Assembly: GCA_016873905.1 (NCBI GenBank)
Contig: VGVU01000011.1
Span: 1 to 20,733 of the forward strand
From: Betaproteobacteria bacterium
Lineage (GTDB): Bacteria; Pseudomonadota; Gammaproteobacteria; Burkholderiales; Thiobacillaceae
Direction: 5' to 3'
DNA: 20,733 bases
Shown here: piece after piece, positions 1 to 7,776 of the stretch
Position numbering within the stretch: position 1 is the first letter of the stretch
Layout: each line of letters starts with the position of its first letter
Program-made: the position numbers and the translations under genes
The notes under the pieces: generated by a model
Told to the model about the DNA's origin: nothing
The model's input: only the letters and a program-made list of their open reading frames with translations
Databases searched by the model: none

Positions 1-83
1 CCATCGCCGTACAACAAGCCACGGTCACCCGCCGAAACCCATTCGGTCGGGGAGCCGTTGACAAAGGTGCAAGTGGATTCCAT
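1..83 (-). CDS. pabC: Aminodeoxychorismate lyase, N-terminal fragment
   Basis: PabC is a PLP-dependent fold-type IV enzyme that splits 4-amino-4-deoxychorismate into p-aminobenzoate and pyruvate for folate synthesis. Only the first 27 codons and part of the next are inside the window; the gene continues beyond the left edge. The visible N-terminus contains FVNG followed by DRGLLYGDG, the characteristic opening of this family. The ATG lies 32 bases after the fabF stop on the same strand, and pabC directly after fabF is the usual gammaproteobacterial order. No strong Shine-Dalgarno sequence is visible. The assignment rests on this short motif plus position; another fold-type IV aminotransferase would share the motif but is less likely here. 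Confidence 0.8.
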   Translation of the reverse strand, partial: MESTCTFVNGSPTEWVSAGDRGLLYGD

Positions 84-115
84 CGAGTGGCCCCGATGGC
101 CAGAAAGACCGTAAA

Positions 116-1351
116 TTAAACGCGCTTAAAGACCAGCGAGCCGTTGGTGCCACCAAAACCGAAGTTGTTTTTCAGCGCGTAGTCGATGCGCATCGGTCGT
201 GCGGTATTGGCACAGTAATCCAGGTCGCAGGCAGGGTCCTGATCGACCAGGTTGATGGTCGGCGGCGAAACCTGGTGATACACCGCCAAGGCAGTGAGCA
301 CGGATTCCAGACCGCCCGCGCCGCCCAGCAAGTGACCGGTCATCGACTTGGTCGAGTTGACCACCAGTTTTTTGGCCGCATCGCCAAAGGCGAGCTTGAT
401 GGCCTCCGTCTCATTCTTGTCCCCCAGCGGCGTCGAGGTGCCATGGGCGTTGACATAATGAATCTGGTCGGGATTGACACCGGCGTCGCGCATGGCGTTC
501 TGCATCGAGCGCTTGGGGCCATCGGTGTCCGGTGCCGTCATGTGATAGGCATCTCCGCTCATGCCAAAACCGGCCAGCTCGGCATAGATGCGGGCACCGC
601 GCGCCTTGGCATGCTCATACTCTTCCAGGACCAGTACACCGGCACCTTCGCCCAGCACAAAGCCATCCCGGCCCATATCCCAGGGACGGCTGGCGGCGGC
701 CGGATCGTCATTGCGGGTGGACAGGGCCTTGGCGGAGGAGAAACCCCCGACCGCCAACGGACAGACCGTGGCCTCAGAACCGCCGCAGACCATGACATCG
801 GCATCGCCATAGGCAATGGTGCGCGCCGACAGACCGATGGCGTGCAGACCCGTGGTGCAAGCTGTGACCACCGACAGGTTCGGACCCTTCAATCCGTAAA
901 GGATCGACAGGTTGCCCGAGGTCATGTTGATGATCGTGCCGGGAATGAAAAAGGGAGAAATCTTGCGCGGACCACCGATCTCAACATAGGTCGAATGGGT
1001 ATCCTCGATCATCGGCAGACCACCGATGCCGGAGCCAATGTTGACGCCAATCCGCTCGCGGTTGGCGTCGGTGATTTCCAGCCCACTGTCGCGCACCGCC
1101 TGGATGCCCGCCGCCATGCCGTAATGGATGAAGACATCCATACGCCGTGCCTCTTTGGCGGAGATGTAGTCCTCGACATTGAAACCCTTGACCTCGCCGG
1201 CAATCTGCGCGGCAAAAAGGCTGGGGTCAAAGCGGGTGATACGGGTAATGCCGGACTGCCCCTTGAGGATGGCGTCCCAGCCCGTCTCAACCGTATTTCC
1301 AACCGGGGAGATCATCCCCAGGCCGGTAATTACCACTCTGCGTTTCGACAA
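116..1351 (-). CDS. fabF: Beta-ketoacyl-ACP synthase II
   Basis: FabF condenses malonyl-ACP with a growing acyl-ACP in the cytoplasmic type II fatty-acid elongation cycle and in E. coli governs temperature-dependent cis-vaccenate formation. The 411-residue protein matches the usual length (E. coli 413). The catalytic triad is visible: Cys165 in VVTACTTG, His303 in NAHGTSTPLGD and His340 in KSMTGH. The glycine-rich C-terminal NNFGFGGTNGS is also present. The start is a TTG codon giving MSKRRVVITGLG, with GAGG six bases upstream; no better in-frame start fits the conserved N-terminus. It follows acpP by 46 bases and precedes pabC, probably within one transcript. Confidence 0.97.
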   Translation of the reverse strand: MSKRRVVITGLGMISPVGNTVETGWDAILKGQSGITRITRFDPSLFAAQIAGEVKGFNVEDYISAKEARRMDVFIHYGMAAGIQAVRDSGLEITDANRERIGVNIGSGIGGLPMIEDTHSTYVEIGGPRKISPFFIPGTIINMTSGNLSILYGLKGPNLSVVTACTTGLHAIGLSARTIAYGDADVMVCGGSEATVCPLAVGGFSSAKALSTRNDDPAAASRPWDMGRDGFVLGEGAGVLVLEEYEHAKARGARIYAELAGFGMSGDAYHMTAPDTDGPKRSMQNAMRDAGVNPDQIHYVNAHGTSTPLGDKNETEAIKLAFGDAAKKLVVNSTKSMTGHLLGGAGGLESVLTALAVYHQVSPPTINLVDQDPACDLDYCANTARPMRIDYALKNNFGFGGTNGSLVFKRV

Positions 1352-1397
1352 GAGAAACCTCTAGAAGAACGGGCTGATGCGAAGGCCGTAGAGGCCG

Positions 1398-1631
1398 TTA
1401 TTTATGGCTGTTTACATAGTCCACGGCCTGACGGACCGTGGTGATCTTCTCGGCATCCTCGTCCGGGATCTCACAACCAAACTCTTCTTCAAGGGCCATG
1501 ACCAGCTCGACCGTATCCAGAGAGTCCGCGCCCAGATCGCCCACGAAGGAAGAATCAATCTTCACATCGGCTTCATTGGCACCGAGCTGCTCGGCGACGA
1601 TCTTCATGACACGCTGTTCGATATTGTCCAT
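1398..1631 (-). CDS. acpP: Acyl carrier protein
   Basis: This small acidic protein carries fatty-acyl intermediates on a 4'-phosphopantetheine arm. It has 77 residues (E. coli 78). The arm attaches to Ser37 in the invariant GADSLDTVEL motif, and the strongly acidic helix II/III region (EEEFGCEIPDEDAEKI) is intact. The ATG has GGAG with a six-base spacer upstream. It sits between fabG and fabF. The 99-base gap before it holds a promoter-like sequence, so it is probably transcribed both from its own promoter and by readthrough; separate high expression of acpP is known in E. coli. A cysteine in helix III (FGCEIP) is a small variation on the commoner sequence. Confidence 0.98.
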   Translation of the reverse strand: MDNIEQRVMKIVAEQLGANEADVKIDSSFVGDLGADSLDTVELVMALEEEFGCEIPDEDAEKITTVRQAVDYVNSHK

Positions 1632-1665
1632 CTGCTACTCCGTTGTTGGAAAAAATGGTGGGCGA

Positions 1666-1694
1666 ATTCTAGCCCAAGTAAAGATGGGAGTCAG
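1666..1694 (-). promoter_or_regulatory. Putative sigma-70 promoter of acpP
   Basis: Read on the minus strand, CTGACT (1694-1689) is followed after exactly 17 bases by TAGAAT (1671-1666). These match the consensus TTGACA at 4 of 6 and TATAAT at 5 of 6 positions. Transcription would begin near 1659, leaving a leader of roughly 27 bases that contains the acpP Shine-Dalgarno sequence. The location in the only sizeable gap of the cluster, directly before its most highly expressed gene, supports the call. It is inferred from sequence alone. Confidence 0.55.
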
Positions 1695-1730
1695 CAATCT
1701 TCCTGCGTCGATTGCCATCCCCCAGCAAAA

Positions 1731-2468
1731 TCAATCCATATACATGCCGCCATTGACATGCAGGGTTACGCCCGTGACATAGCCCGCCCCACTGGAGGCC
1801 AGATAGGCAACGGCCTGAGCGATGTCTTCCACTCCACCCAGGCGACCCAGCGGAATCTGCTGAGCCAGGGCGGTGCGCTGTGCCTCGGGCAGGGCGCGGG
1901 TCATGTCGGTATCAATAAAACCCGGTGCTACGCAGTTAACGGTGATGCCTCGGCTCCCCACTTCACGCGCCAAAGACTTGGAAAAGCCAAACATACCGGC
2001 CTTGGCGGCGGCGTAATTGGTCTGCCCAGCGTTACCCATGGCACCGACCACGGACGCGATGCTGATAATGCGACCGAAACGGGCCTTCATCATCGGCCGC
2101 AAGACCGCCCGGCTCATGCGGAACACCGAATTGAGGTTGGTCTGGATGATGGCATCCCACTCCTCGTCCTTCATGCGCATGAGCAAATTGTCGCGAGTAA
2201 TGCCCGCGTTGTTGACCAGCACATCAATGCGGCCATACTGCTTCACCAGGGCGTCCACCAACGCATCGCACTGCGCGGGATCGGTAACATCCAGCGCCAT
2301 GCCCTCGCCGCCCAAACCGGCATCAGCCAGCGACTTGGCAATCGCCTGTGCCCCACTTGCGCTGGTTGCCGTACCGATGACCGTCGCGCCCCGCCGCGCC
2401 AACTCAAAAAGGATCGCCTGACCAATACCCCGCGACGCGCCTGTAACCAATACCACTCTGCCTTGCAT
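1731..2468 (-). CDS. fabG: 3-oxoacyl-ACP reductase
   Basis: FabG is the NADPH-dependent reductase that converts 3-ketoacyl-ACP to 3-hydroxyacyl-ACP in fatty-acid elongation. The 245-residue protein is a classical short-chain dehydrogenase (E. coli FabG 244). The nucleotide-binding TGASRGIG is at residues 9-16, NNAG lies at about 86-89, and the catalytic Ser139, Tyr152 and Lys156 (YAAAK) are all present. The C-terminal HVNGGMYM is typical of FabG rather than of other SDR enzymes. The ATG has GGAG eight bases upstream, placed right after the fabD stop 14 bases away, which suggests coupled translation. Position between fabD and acpP confirms the assignment. Confidence 0.97.
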   Translation of the reverse strand: MQGRVVLVTGASRGIGQAILFELARRGATVIGTATSASGAQAIAKSLADAGLGGEGMALDVTDPAQCDALVDALVKQYGRIDVLVNNAGITRDNLLMRMKDEEWDAIIQTNLNSVFRMSRAVLRPMMKARFGRIISIASVVGAMGNAGQTNYAAAKAGMFGFSKSLAREVGSRGITVNCVAPGFIDTDMTRALPEAQRTALAQQIPLGRLGGVEDIAQAVAYLASSGAGYVTGVTLHVNGGMYMD

Positions 2469-2482
2469 TATTTTTTCTCCAA

Positions 2483-3409
2483 TCAGATCTTGCCCAAGGT
2501 GTCCGCCAGTGCAGCCGCATCGGCCAGAGCCACGGTCGGCACGCTTTCCAGGGTGCGTTTATTAAGCCCTGCCAACACCTTGCCCGGACCACACTCGGCA
2601 ATCAAGGTCACCCCTTGAGCCGCCAAGAAGTGCATCGACTCCACCCAGCGCACCGGGCTGTACAACTGCCGCGCCAGGGCATCGCGAATCGCCGCCGGAT
2701 CACGGTGAGCCGCAACATCGGCATTGTGAATGACCGGCACGGTCGGGGTCTTGATCGTGATCTCGGCCATGGCCGCCCGCAGTTTTTCTGCGGCTGGCTG
2801 CATCAGGGCGCAATGCGAAGGAACCGATACCGGCAAGGGAAGCGCCCGCTTGGCGCCCTTCTCCTTGGCCAACGCACAACCGCGCTCAACCGCCGCCTTG
2901 TGGCCCGCGATCACGACCTGACCGGGTGAATTGAAATTGACGGCCTCCAGAACCTCACCCTGCGCGGCCTCGGCACACACGGCAACCACAGCAGCATCGT
3001 CCAGACCCAGAATCGCCGCCATGCCGCCCACACCCTCGGGCACAGCCGACTGCATCGCCTCGGCACGCAGACGCACCAGACGGATCGCAGCCGCGAAATC
3101 GAGCGCTCCCGCACACACCAAGGCCGTGTACTCACCCAGACTGTGGCCCGCCATAAAGGCCGGATCCCGTCCGCCCTGGGCCTGCCACAAACGCCAGACC
3201 GCCACACCGGCCGCCAGCATGACGGGCTGGGTGTTAACGGTCTTGTTGAGTTCCTCAGCCGGGCCATTCACCAACATCGCGGCCAGATCGACACCCAGGG
3301 CAGCGGACGCCTCTTGCAAGGTCTGTTGTATGGCTGGGGCGTCACCATAGGCCGCCAACATGCCAACCGACTGCGAACCCTGGCCCGGAAATACAAAAGC
3401 AAAGCTCAT
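2483..3409 (-). CDS. fabD: Malonyl-CoA:ACP transacylase
   Basis: FabD transfers malonyl from CoA to acyl carrier protein, supplying the extender unit for every elongation round. The 308 residues match the family (E. coli 309). The oxyanion-hole motif GQGSQ is at residues 9-13, the nucleophile Ser90 lies in GHSLGE, and the catalytic His199 is in PSHCALM. The ATG has GGGAG six bases upstream and follows the fabH stop by 12 bases. The neighbours fabH and fabG are the conserved ones. Nothing in the protein looks unusual. Confidence 0.97.
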   Translation of the reverse strand: MSFAFVFPGQGSQSVGMLAAYGDAPAIQQTLQEASAALGVDLAAMLVNGPAEELNKTVNTQPVMLAAGVAVWRLWQAQGGRDPAFMAGHSLGEYTALVCAGALDFAAAIRLVRLRAEAMQSAVPEGVGGMAAILGLDDAAVVAVCAEAAQGEVLEAVNFNSPGQVVIAGHKAAVERGCALAKEKGAKRALPLPVSVPSHCALMQPAAEKLRAAMAEITIKTPTVPVIHNADVAAHRDPAAIRDALARQLYSPVRWVESMHFLAAQGVTLIAECGPGKVLAGLNKRTLESVPTVALADAAALADTLGKI

Positions 3410-3421
3410 TTCAAACTCCCA

Positions 3422-4387
3422 TCAAAACCGCACCAGCACCGAACCCCAGGTAAAGCCACCGCCAAAGGCCTCCATCAAGACCAGTTCACCCGACTTGATG
3501 CGACCATCGCGCACCGCCGTATCCAGGGCCAACGGAATGGAGGCCGCCGAGGTATTGCCATGCCGGTCGACGGTAATCACCACACGCTCCGGCGGCAGGC
3601 CCAGTTTCTTTCCTGTGGCCTGAATGATGCGAATGTTGGCCTGATGCGGAACCAGCCAGTCGATATCCGATTTTTGCAGGCCATTCGCCGCAATCGTCTC
3701 ATCAACGATCGCATCCAATGTATTGACGGCCATCTTGAAAACAGCATTGCCAGACATGCGCATATGGCACGCGCCCTCGGTCTTCAGAGAGACACCGCCA
3801 TCGACAAAGAGCAGATCCTGGTAGCGACCGTCGGCATGCAAATGCGTGGAGATGATGCCCGGCTCGTCACTGGCTTGCAGGATCACGGCACCCGCGCCAT
3901 CGCCCCACAGGATGCAATTGGAACGATCGTCCCAATCGGTGATGCGGGACAAGGTCTCAGCGCCGATAACCAGCGCCGTGCGAGCCTGACCGCTCTGAAT
4001 AAAGGCATTGGCCGTGGCGACCGCATAAGTAAAGCCGCTACACACGGCCTGAACATCCATGGCCGGGCAATGGTTCTCAAGACCCAGCTTGGCCTGAACA
4101 ATGCACGCCACGCTTGGAAAAACCCGGTCAGCCGTCGTGGTGGCCACAAGAATGAGATCAATATCGCCCGCTTCAATCCCGGCCGCCTCAATGGCCCGTT
4201 CTGCCGCCTTGAGGGCCAGGTCACTGGTCAACTCACCCTCGCCGGCAATATGCCGCTCACGGATACCGGTTCGTTCGACGATCCATTCGTCCGTGGTATC
4301 AATGCGTTTCGCCAAATCGGCGTTGGTCAGGATGTGATGCGGGAGATAACTCCCCGTCCCGGTGATTTTGGCGTACTTCTGCGTCAT
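3422..4387 (-). CDS. fabH: Beta-ketoacyl-ACP synthase III
   Basis: FabH starts fatty-acid synthesis by condensing acetyl-CoA with malonyl-ACP. The chosen protein has 321 residues (E. coli 317). The Cys-His-Asn triad is visible as Cys116 in QAVCSGF, His248 in VPHQANIRI and Asn278 in DRHGNTSAAS; the C-terminal GGGFTWGS is also typical. The open frame extends 11 codons further upstream, but the ATG at 4387 is preferred: it gives the canonical start MTQKYAKITGTGSYLP and has AAGGA nine bases upstream, which the longer version lacks. plsX ends 54 bases upstream on the same strand. Confidence 0.96.
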   Translation of the reverse strand: MTQKYAKITGTGSYLPHHILTNADLAKRIDTTDEWIVERTGIRERHIAGEGELTSDLALKAAERAIEAAGIEAGDIDLILVATTTADRVFPSVACIVQAKLGLENHCPAMDVQAVCSGFTYAVATANAFIQSGQARTALVIGAETLSRITDWDDRSNCILWGDGAGAVILQASDEPGIISTHLHADGRYQDLLFVDGGVSLKTEGACHMRMSGNAVFKMAVNTLDAIVDETIAANGLQKSDIDWLVPHQANIRIIQATGKKLGLPPERVVITVDRHGNTSAASIPLALDTAVRDGRIKSGELVLMEAFGGGFTWGSVLVRF

Positions 4388-4441
4388 TTTTTTGCGTCCT
4401 TGGTTCAAACCACGGCGCATGATACGCCAAGCAAGGGCGCG

Positions 4442-5509
4442 TCAGGCAGGGGAATTATCCGCCAGGGTCTCGCCATCGGGCAAAGCGTCGTTGTCCATGG
4501 CGGCATGATGCGACCCGACGGTCTCCGTAATGCGCCGTAACAAGCCACCGCGGACCTCCTCGGCGCCCCGTTCGAGCGCATGACGGAAGGAATAGGCATC
4601 CGCTGAACCGTGACTCTTGATGATCACGCCGTTCAGCCCCAACAGGGTGGCACCGTTATAACGGCGCGGATCCATGCGCTGCTTGAACGCATTCAGCACC
4701 GGGATAGACATCACACCGGCAATCCAGGTCAGGGGGTTACGCTTGAATTCGTCCTTGAGATGACCGCTGATCAGCTTGGCCAGGCCCTCCGAGGCCTTCA
4801 GCAGCGTATTGCCAACAAAGCCATCACAGACCACGACATCAACCGTACCCTTGTAGATGTCATCACCCTCGACATTGCCCCGGAAATTAAGGCCCGATTC
4901 GCGGAGCAATTCGGTTGTTTGTTTAACCACCTCATTGCCCTTGATCTCCTCTTCGCCCACATTGAGAAGACCTACGGTGGGACGGTCAATGTGATCAACA
5001 GCCGACACCAGCGCCGCGCCCATGACCGCAAACTGGCGCAGGTGTTCCGGGCTGCAATCCACATTCGCACCCAGATCGAGCACATAAGTGCGACCGGTCT
5101 TGGCGGGCAGTACCCCGGCGATGGCCGGGCGATCAATGCCTGGCAGGGTCTTGAGGACAAAACGGGAAACCGCCATCAGCGCGCCGGTGTTTCCGGCAGA
5201 GACACCCGCATCCGCCTCGCCGCTCTTGACCAAATCCGCCATAACCCGCATCGACGAATTCTTCTTGCTGCGCAAGGCCACCTGCAAGGGATCATCCATC
5301 TTGACGACCTCGCTGGCATGCTGAATGCGCAAGCGCGGGCCCACGCTGGCGTTCAGAGCCTTGAGCTCTACTTGAATGGCGTCAGTCAAACCCACCAGGA
5401 TCAGGTTTGATCCCTGGGTCCGCTTCAAAAACTCAACAGCGGCACGAACCGTCACATGGGGACCGTGGTCCCCACCCATTGCGTCAACCGCAATCGTGAT
5501 GTCACGCAC
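4442..5509 (-). CDS. plsX: Phosphate acyltransferase PlsX
   Basis: PlsX makes acyl-phosphate from acyl-ACP, the acyl donor for PlsY, and so links fatty-acid synthesis to phospholipid synthesis at the membrane surface. The protein has 355 residues, near the E. coli length of 356. The N-terminal DAMGGDHGP is the family signature; GNTGALMA and CDGFVGNTLLKASEGLA are further conserved blocks. Two near-cognate starts exist. TTG at 5518 directly abuts the ribosome binding site, whereas GTG at 5509 has GAGG nine bases upstream, so GTG is chosen. That GAGG lies in the 3' arm of a perfect 7-bp inverted repeat, which may control initiation. Confidence 0.96.
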   Translation of the reverse strand: MRDITIAVDAMGGDHGPHVTVRAAVEFLKRTQGSNLILVGLTDAIQVELKALNASVGPRLRIQHASEVVKMDDPLQVALRSKKNSSMRVMADLVKSGEADAGVSAGNTGALMAVSRFVLKTLPGIDRPAIAGVLPAKTGRTYVLDLGANVDCSPEHLRQFAVMGAALVSAVDHIDRPTVGLLNVGEEEIKGNEVVKQTTELLRESGLNFRGNVEGDDIYKGTVDVVVCDGFVGNTLLKASEGLAKLISGHLKDEFKRNPLTWIAGVMSIPVLNAFKQRMDPRRYNGATLLGLNGVIIKSHGSADAYSFRHALERGAEEVRGGLLRRITETVGSHHAAMDNDALPDGETLADNSPA

Positions 5510-5516
5510 AGCTATC

Positions 5517-5537
5517 AACCTCGATGGAAGCGAGGTT
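5517..5537 (-). promoter_or_regulatory. Hairpin covering the plsX ribosome binding site
   Basis: On the minus strand AACCTCG (5537-5531), a seven-base loop and CGAGGTT (5523-5517) form a perfect 7-bp stem. The GAGG of the 3' arm is the only plausible Shine-Dalgarno sequence for plsX, and the 5' arm begins at the last base of the rpmF stop codon. A ribosome finishing rpmF would cover the 5' arm and could free the site. The inverted repeat is seen directly; the regulatory role is inference. Confidence 0.5.
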
Positions 5538-5719
5538 TATTCGTCAGACTTGGTCGCAACAACCTTACGGCCACGGTAAAAACCATTCGGGCTGATGTGA
5601 TGGCGCAGATGCACCTCACCCGTAGACGGCTCGATGGCCGTGTTCGGCGGGGTCGCAAAGTCATGCGAGCGGTGCATACCGCGCTTGGAAGGGGATTTCT
5701 TGTTCTGCTGAACGGCCAT
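5537..5719 (-). CDS. rpmF: 50S ribosomal protein L32
   Basis: L32 is a small basic protein of the large ribosomal subunit. The 60-residue product begins MAVQQNKKSPSKRGMHRSHD and contains LRHHISPNGFYRGRKV, nearly diagnostic of L32 (E. coli 57 residues). It has no cysteines, so it is the zinc-free form of the protein. The ATG has AGGAG seven bases upstream. It lies between yceD and plsX, the standard arrangement linking ribosome and lipid synthesis genes. The three extra residues at the C-terminus (KSDE tail) are unremarkable. Confidence 0.97.
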   Translation of the reverse strand: MAVQQNKKSPSKRGMHRSHDFATPPNTAIEPSTGEVHLRHHISPNGFYRGRKVVATKSDE

Positions 5720-5762
5720 AATAAAACTCCTGAATCTTAACTCGACAACGCTTACCTAACGA

Positions 5763-6254
5763 CTAACTCGCTTCCGAGCCAGCCTCCAAACTCCCGAACC
5801 CGGAAATAGGTTCGGGGCATTTTCCCTCGGGATGCGAAGGTGCCACCGGCAAACTCAGCAACACCTCATCCTCAACAAAATCCTGCACGGACATCCGCGC
5901 CTCTGCCAACATCGCATCAGCCATGTCACGGTCAGATTCCAGATCAATCGCATCCCAGCGCGCCAACTCTGCCTCGTTACGCGCTACACAAACACAAGAA
6001 TGCAACTGCACATCCTGCTGCAGCGCATGCAAACAACGCTGGCATTCCAACGCCAACACGGCCTGCACCGTCAGGCACAACTGCGGACGCCCAAGCTCGG
6101 TACGCCCCTCAAGGCGATAATGCAGGCTGCCTTCCGCAGAAGATACCATTTTTGCCAGCCGAGGCAAGGCCGCAATGGCATAATAGCCCTCGCGGATCTC
6201 GCCACTTTGCGCAAAGCGCAGGCTGTCAATAAAGGGCAGATCCTGTGCAGACAT
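5763..6254 (-). CDS. yceD: YceD family protein (DUF177), linked to 23S rRNA/L32
   Basis: YceD proteins are conserved partners of rpmF; in other organisms they have been tied to 23S rRNA accumulation, but the biochemical role is not settled. The 163-residue product (E. coli 173) has the central LECQRC motif, the acidic stretch with VEDEVLLSLPVAP and a late cysteine (GKCPEP), all typical of DUF177. The frame is open up to a TTG at 6287, but that codon overlaps a promoter -35 element. The ATG at 6254 also aligns with the E. coli start (LPFIDSLRFAQ against LPLTLDPVRTAQ), so it is chosen. Only AAGG three bases away could serve as a ribosome site, and the promoter sits so close that the mRNA would be almost leaderless. 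Confidence 0.9.
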   Translation of the reverse strand: MSAQDLPFIDSLRFAQSGEIREGYYAIAALPRLAKMVSSAEGSLHYRLEGRTELGRPQLCLTVQAVLALECQRCLHALQQDVQLHSCVCVARNEAELARWDAIDLESDRDMADAMLAEARMSVQDFVEDEVLLSLPVAPSHPEGKCPEPISGFGSLEAGSEAS

Positions 6255-6263
6255 AAGCCTTAA

Positions 6264-6292
6264 ATGATATCCTTTTAAGGCCGCCAAGTCAA
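6264..6292 (-). promoter_or_regulatory. Sigma-70-like promoter of the yceD-rpmF-plsX-fab cluster
   Basis: On the minus strand TTGACT (6292-6287) and TATCAT (6269-6264) are separated by exactly 17 bases, each matching 5 of 6 consensus positions. This is the best promoter I see in the window. It lies in the divergent region between yceD and the carboxylase genes. The predicted start point, about seven bases after the -10 box, is near 6257, only a few bases before the yceD ATG at 6254. Confidence 0.65.
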
Positions 6293-6345
6293 AGCCGTGC
6301 CTGAGACTCGCAACCCTTTATCCCTCCATAGATTGATCGACTCCT

Positions 6346-7764
6346 GTGATCAAGAAAATATTGATTGCCAACCGCGGAGAAATTGCCGTCCGCATCGTCC
6401 GTGCCTGCCGCGAGATGGGCATCCGTTCGGTCGCCATTTACACGGATGCGGACCGCCACGGCCTCCATGTCAAAAAAGCGGATGAGGCCTACAACATCGG
6501 TTCCGACCCCATCCTGGGTTACCTGAACGCCCATAACATCGTCAACCTGGCGGTCGCATCGGGCTGCGACGCCCTGCATCCAGGCTATGGATTCCTGTCC
6601 GAGAATCCCGTCATCGCCGAGGTCTGTGCGCGTCGGGGCATCCGTTTCATCGGTCCCTCGCCCAAGGTCATCTCCGAAATGGGTGACAAGATCGCCGCCC
6701 GTCAGGCCATGATACGGGCCGGCATCCCCGTCACCCCAGGCTCCGACCACAATCTGGAAAGCCTCGAAGAGGCGCGGCGTCTGGCGGCCCAGATCGGCTA
6801 CCCGGTCATGCTCAAGGCCACCAACGGCGGCGGCGGGCGTGGCATTCGTCGCTGCGACTCCGAGGCCGAACTCACGAGCAATTATGACCGCGTCATCTCC
6901 GAGGCCAGCAAGGCCTTCGGCCGGCCCGAGGTGTTCATCGAAAAATGCGTGGTCAATCCCAAGCATATTGAGGTGCAGGTCCTTGGCGATAGCCATGGCA
7001 ATGTCATCCACCTCTATGAGCGCGACTGCTCCATCCAGCGCCGCAACCAGAAACTGATCGAGATCGCCCCCTCGCCGCAGCTCACCGAGGCCCAACGCGA
7101 ATACATCGGCAAACTCGCCGTGCGCGCCGCCAAGGCGGTCGGCTATGTCAACGCTGGCACCGTCGAATTCCTGCTCGACAAAGACAATCAGTTCTACTTC
7201 ATGGAGATGAACACCCGGCTCCAGGTTGAACATTGCATCACCGAGCAGATCACGGGTGTTGACATTGTTCAGGAACAGATCCGCATTGCCGATGGCCAGC
7301 CCCTGCAATACGCCCAGAAAGACATCCAGCATCGCGGCTTCGCCATGGAGTTTCGCATCAACGCCGAGGACCCCAGAAACAGCTTCCTGCCGTCCCTGGG
7401 TCGTATCACCCGCTACTACGCCCCCGGCGGCCCCGGAGTACGGGTCGATGGCGCCATCTACACCGGCTACACCATTCCACCCTATTTCGACTCGATGTGC
7501 GCCAAGCTCATCGTCTGGAGCCTCAACTGGGAAGCCGTCATTGCGCGTGGCCGCCGCTCCCTGGACGACATGGGTCTTTATGGCGTCAAGACCACGATCC
7601 CGTATTACAAAGAGATCCTTGACAGTGCCGAATTCCGCAGCGGCCAGTTCAATACGGGCTTTGTCGATGCTCACCCGGAACTCCTCGAATACGCTGTTCA
7701 ATCACCGCGCGAGCACAAGGCCGCCGCTATTGCTGCCGCCCTCGCCGCACATTTGGGTATGTAA
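6346..7764 (+). CDS. pycA: Biotin carboxylase subunit, probably of pyruvate carboxylase
   Basis: This ATP-grasp enzyme carboxylates biotin using ATP and bicarbonate. The 472 residues carry the N-terminal ILIANRGEIAVRIVRA, HPGYGFLSEN, the glycine loop KATNGGGGRG, ERDCSIQRRNQK and the active-site EMNTRLQVEH. AccC of acetyl-CoA carboxylase is very similar. The choice of pyruvate carboxylase subunit A rests on the next gene, 12 bases downstream, which encodes a carboxyltransferase of pyruvate/oxaloacetate type with its own biotin domain, and on the absence of accB. The start is GTG at 6346, giving MIKKILIANRGE, without a clear Shine-Dalgarno sequence. It is divergent from yceD. A role as AccC partner for an AccB encoded elsewhere cannot be excluded. 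Confidence 0.85.
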   Translation: MIKKILIANRGEIAVRIVRACREMGIRSVAIYTDADRHGLHVKKADEAYNIGSDPILGYLNAHNIVNLAVASGCDALHPGYGFLSENPVIAEVCARRGIRFIGPSPKVISEMGDKIAARQAMIRAGIPVTPGSDHNLESLEEARRLAAQIGYPVMLKATNGGGGRGIRRCDSEAELTSNYDRVISEASKAFGRPEVFIEKCVVNPKHIEVQVLGDSHGNVIHLYERDCSIQRRNQKLIEIAPSPQLTEAQREYIGKLAVRAAKAVGYVNAGTVEFLLDKDNQFYFMEMNTRLQVEHCITEQITGVDIVQEQIRIADGQPLQYAQKDIQHRGFAMEFRINAEDPRNSFLPSLGRITRYYAPGGPGVRVDGAIYTGYTIPPYFDSMCAKLIVWSLNWEAVIARGRRSLDDMGLYGVKTTIPYYKEILDSAEFRSGQFNTGFVDAHPELLEYAVQSPREHKAAAIAAALAAHLGM

Positions 7765-7776
7765 GAAAGTACGCTC

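Noticed and set aside
1404..4540. Long plus-strand frames opposite acpP, fabG, fabD, fabH and plsX
   Set aside because: All lie antisense to well-identified fatty-acid genes and show no family features.
6289..7701. A 470-codon open frame on the minus strand opposite the biotin carboxylase gene
   Set aside because: It has no recognisable motif and is fully covered by a clear ATP-grasp gene on the other strand; long antisense frames are expected in GC-rich coding DNA.
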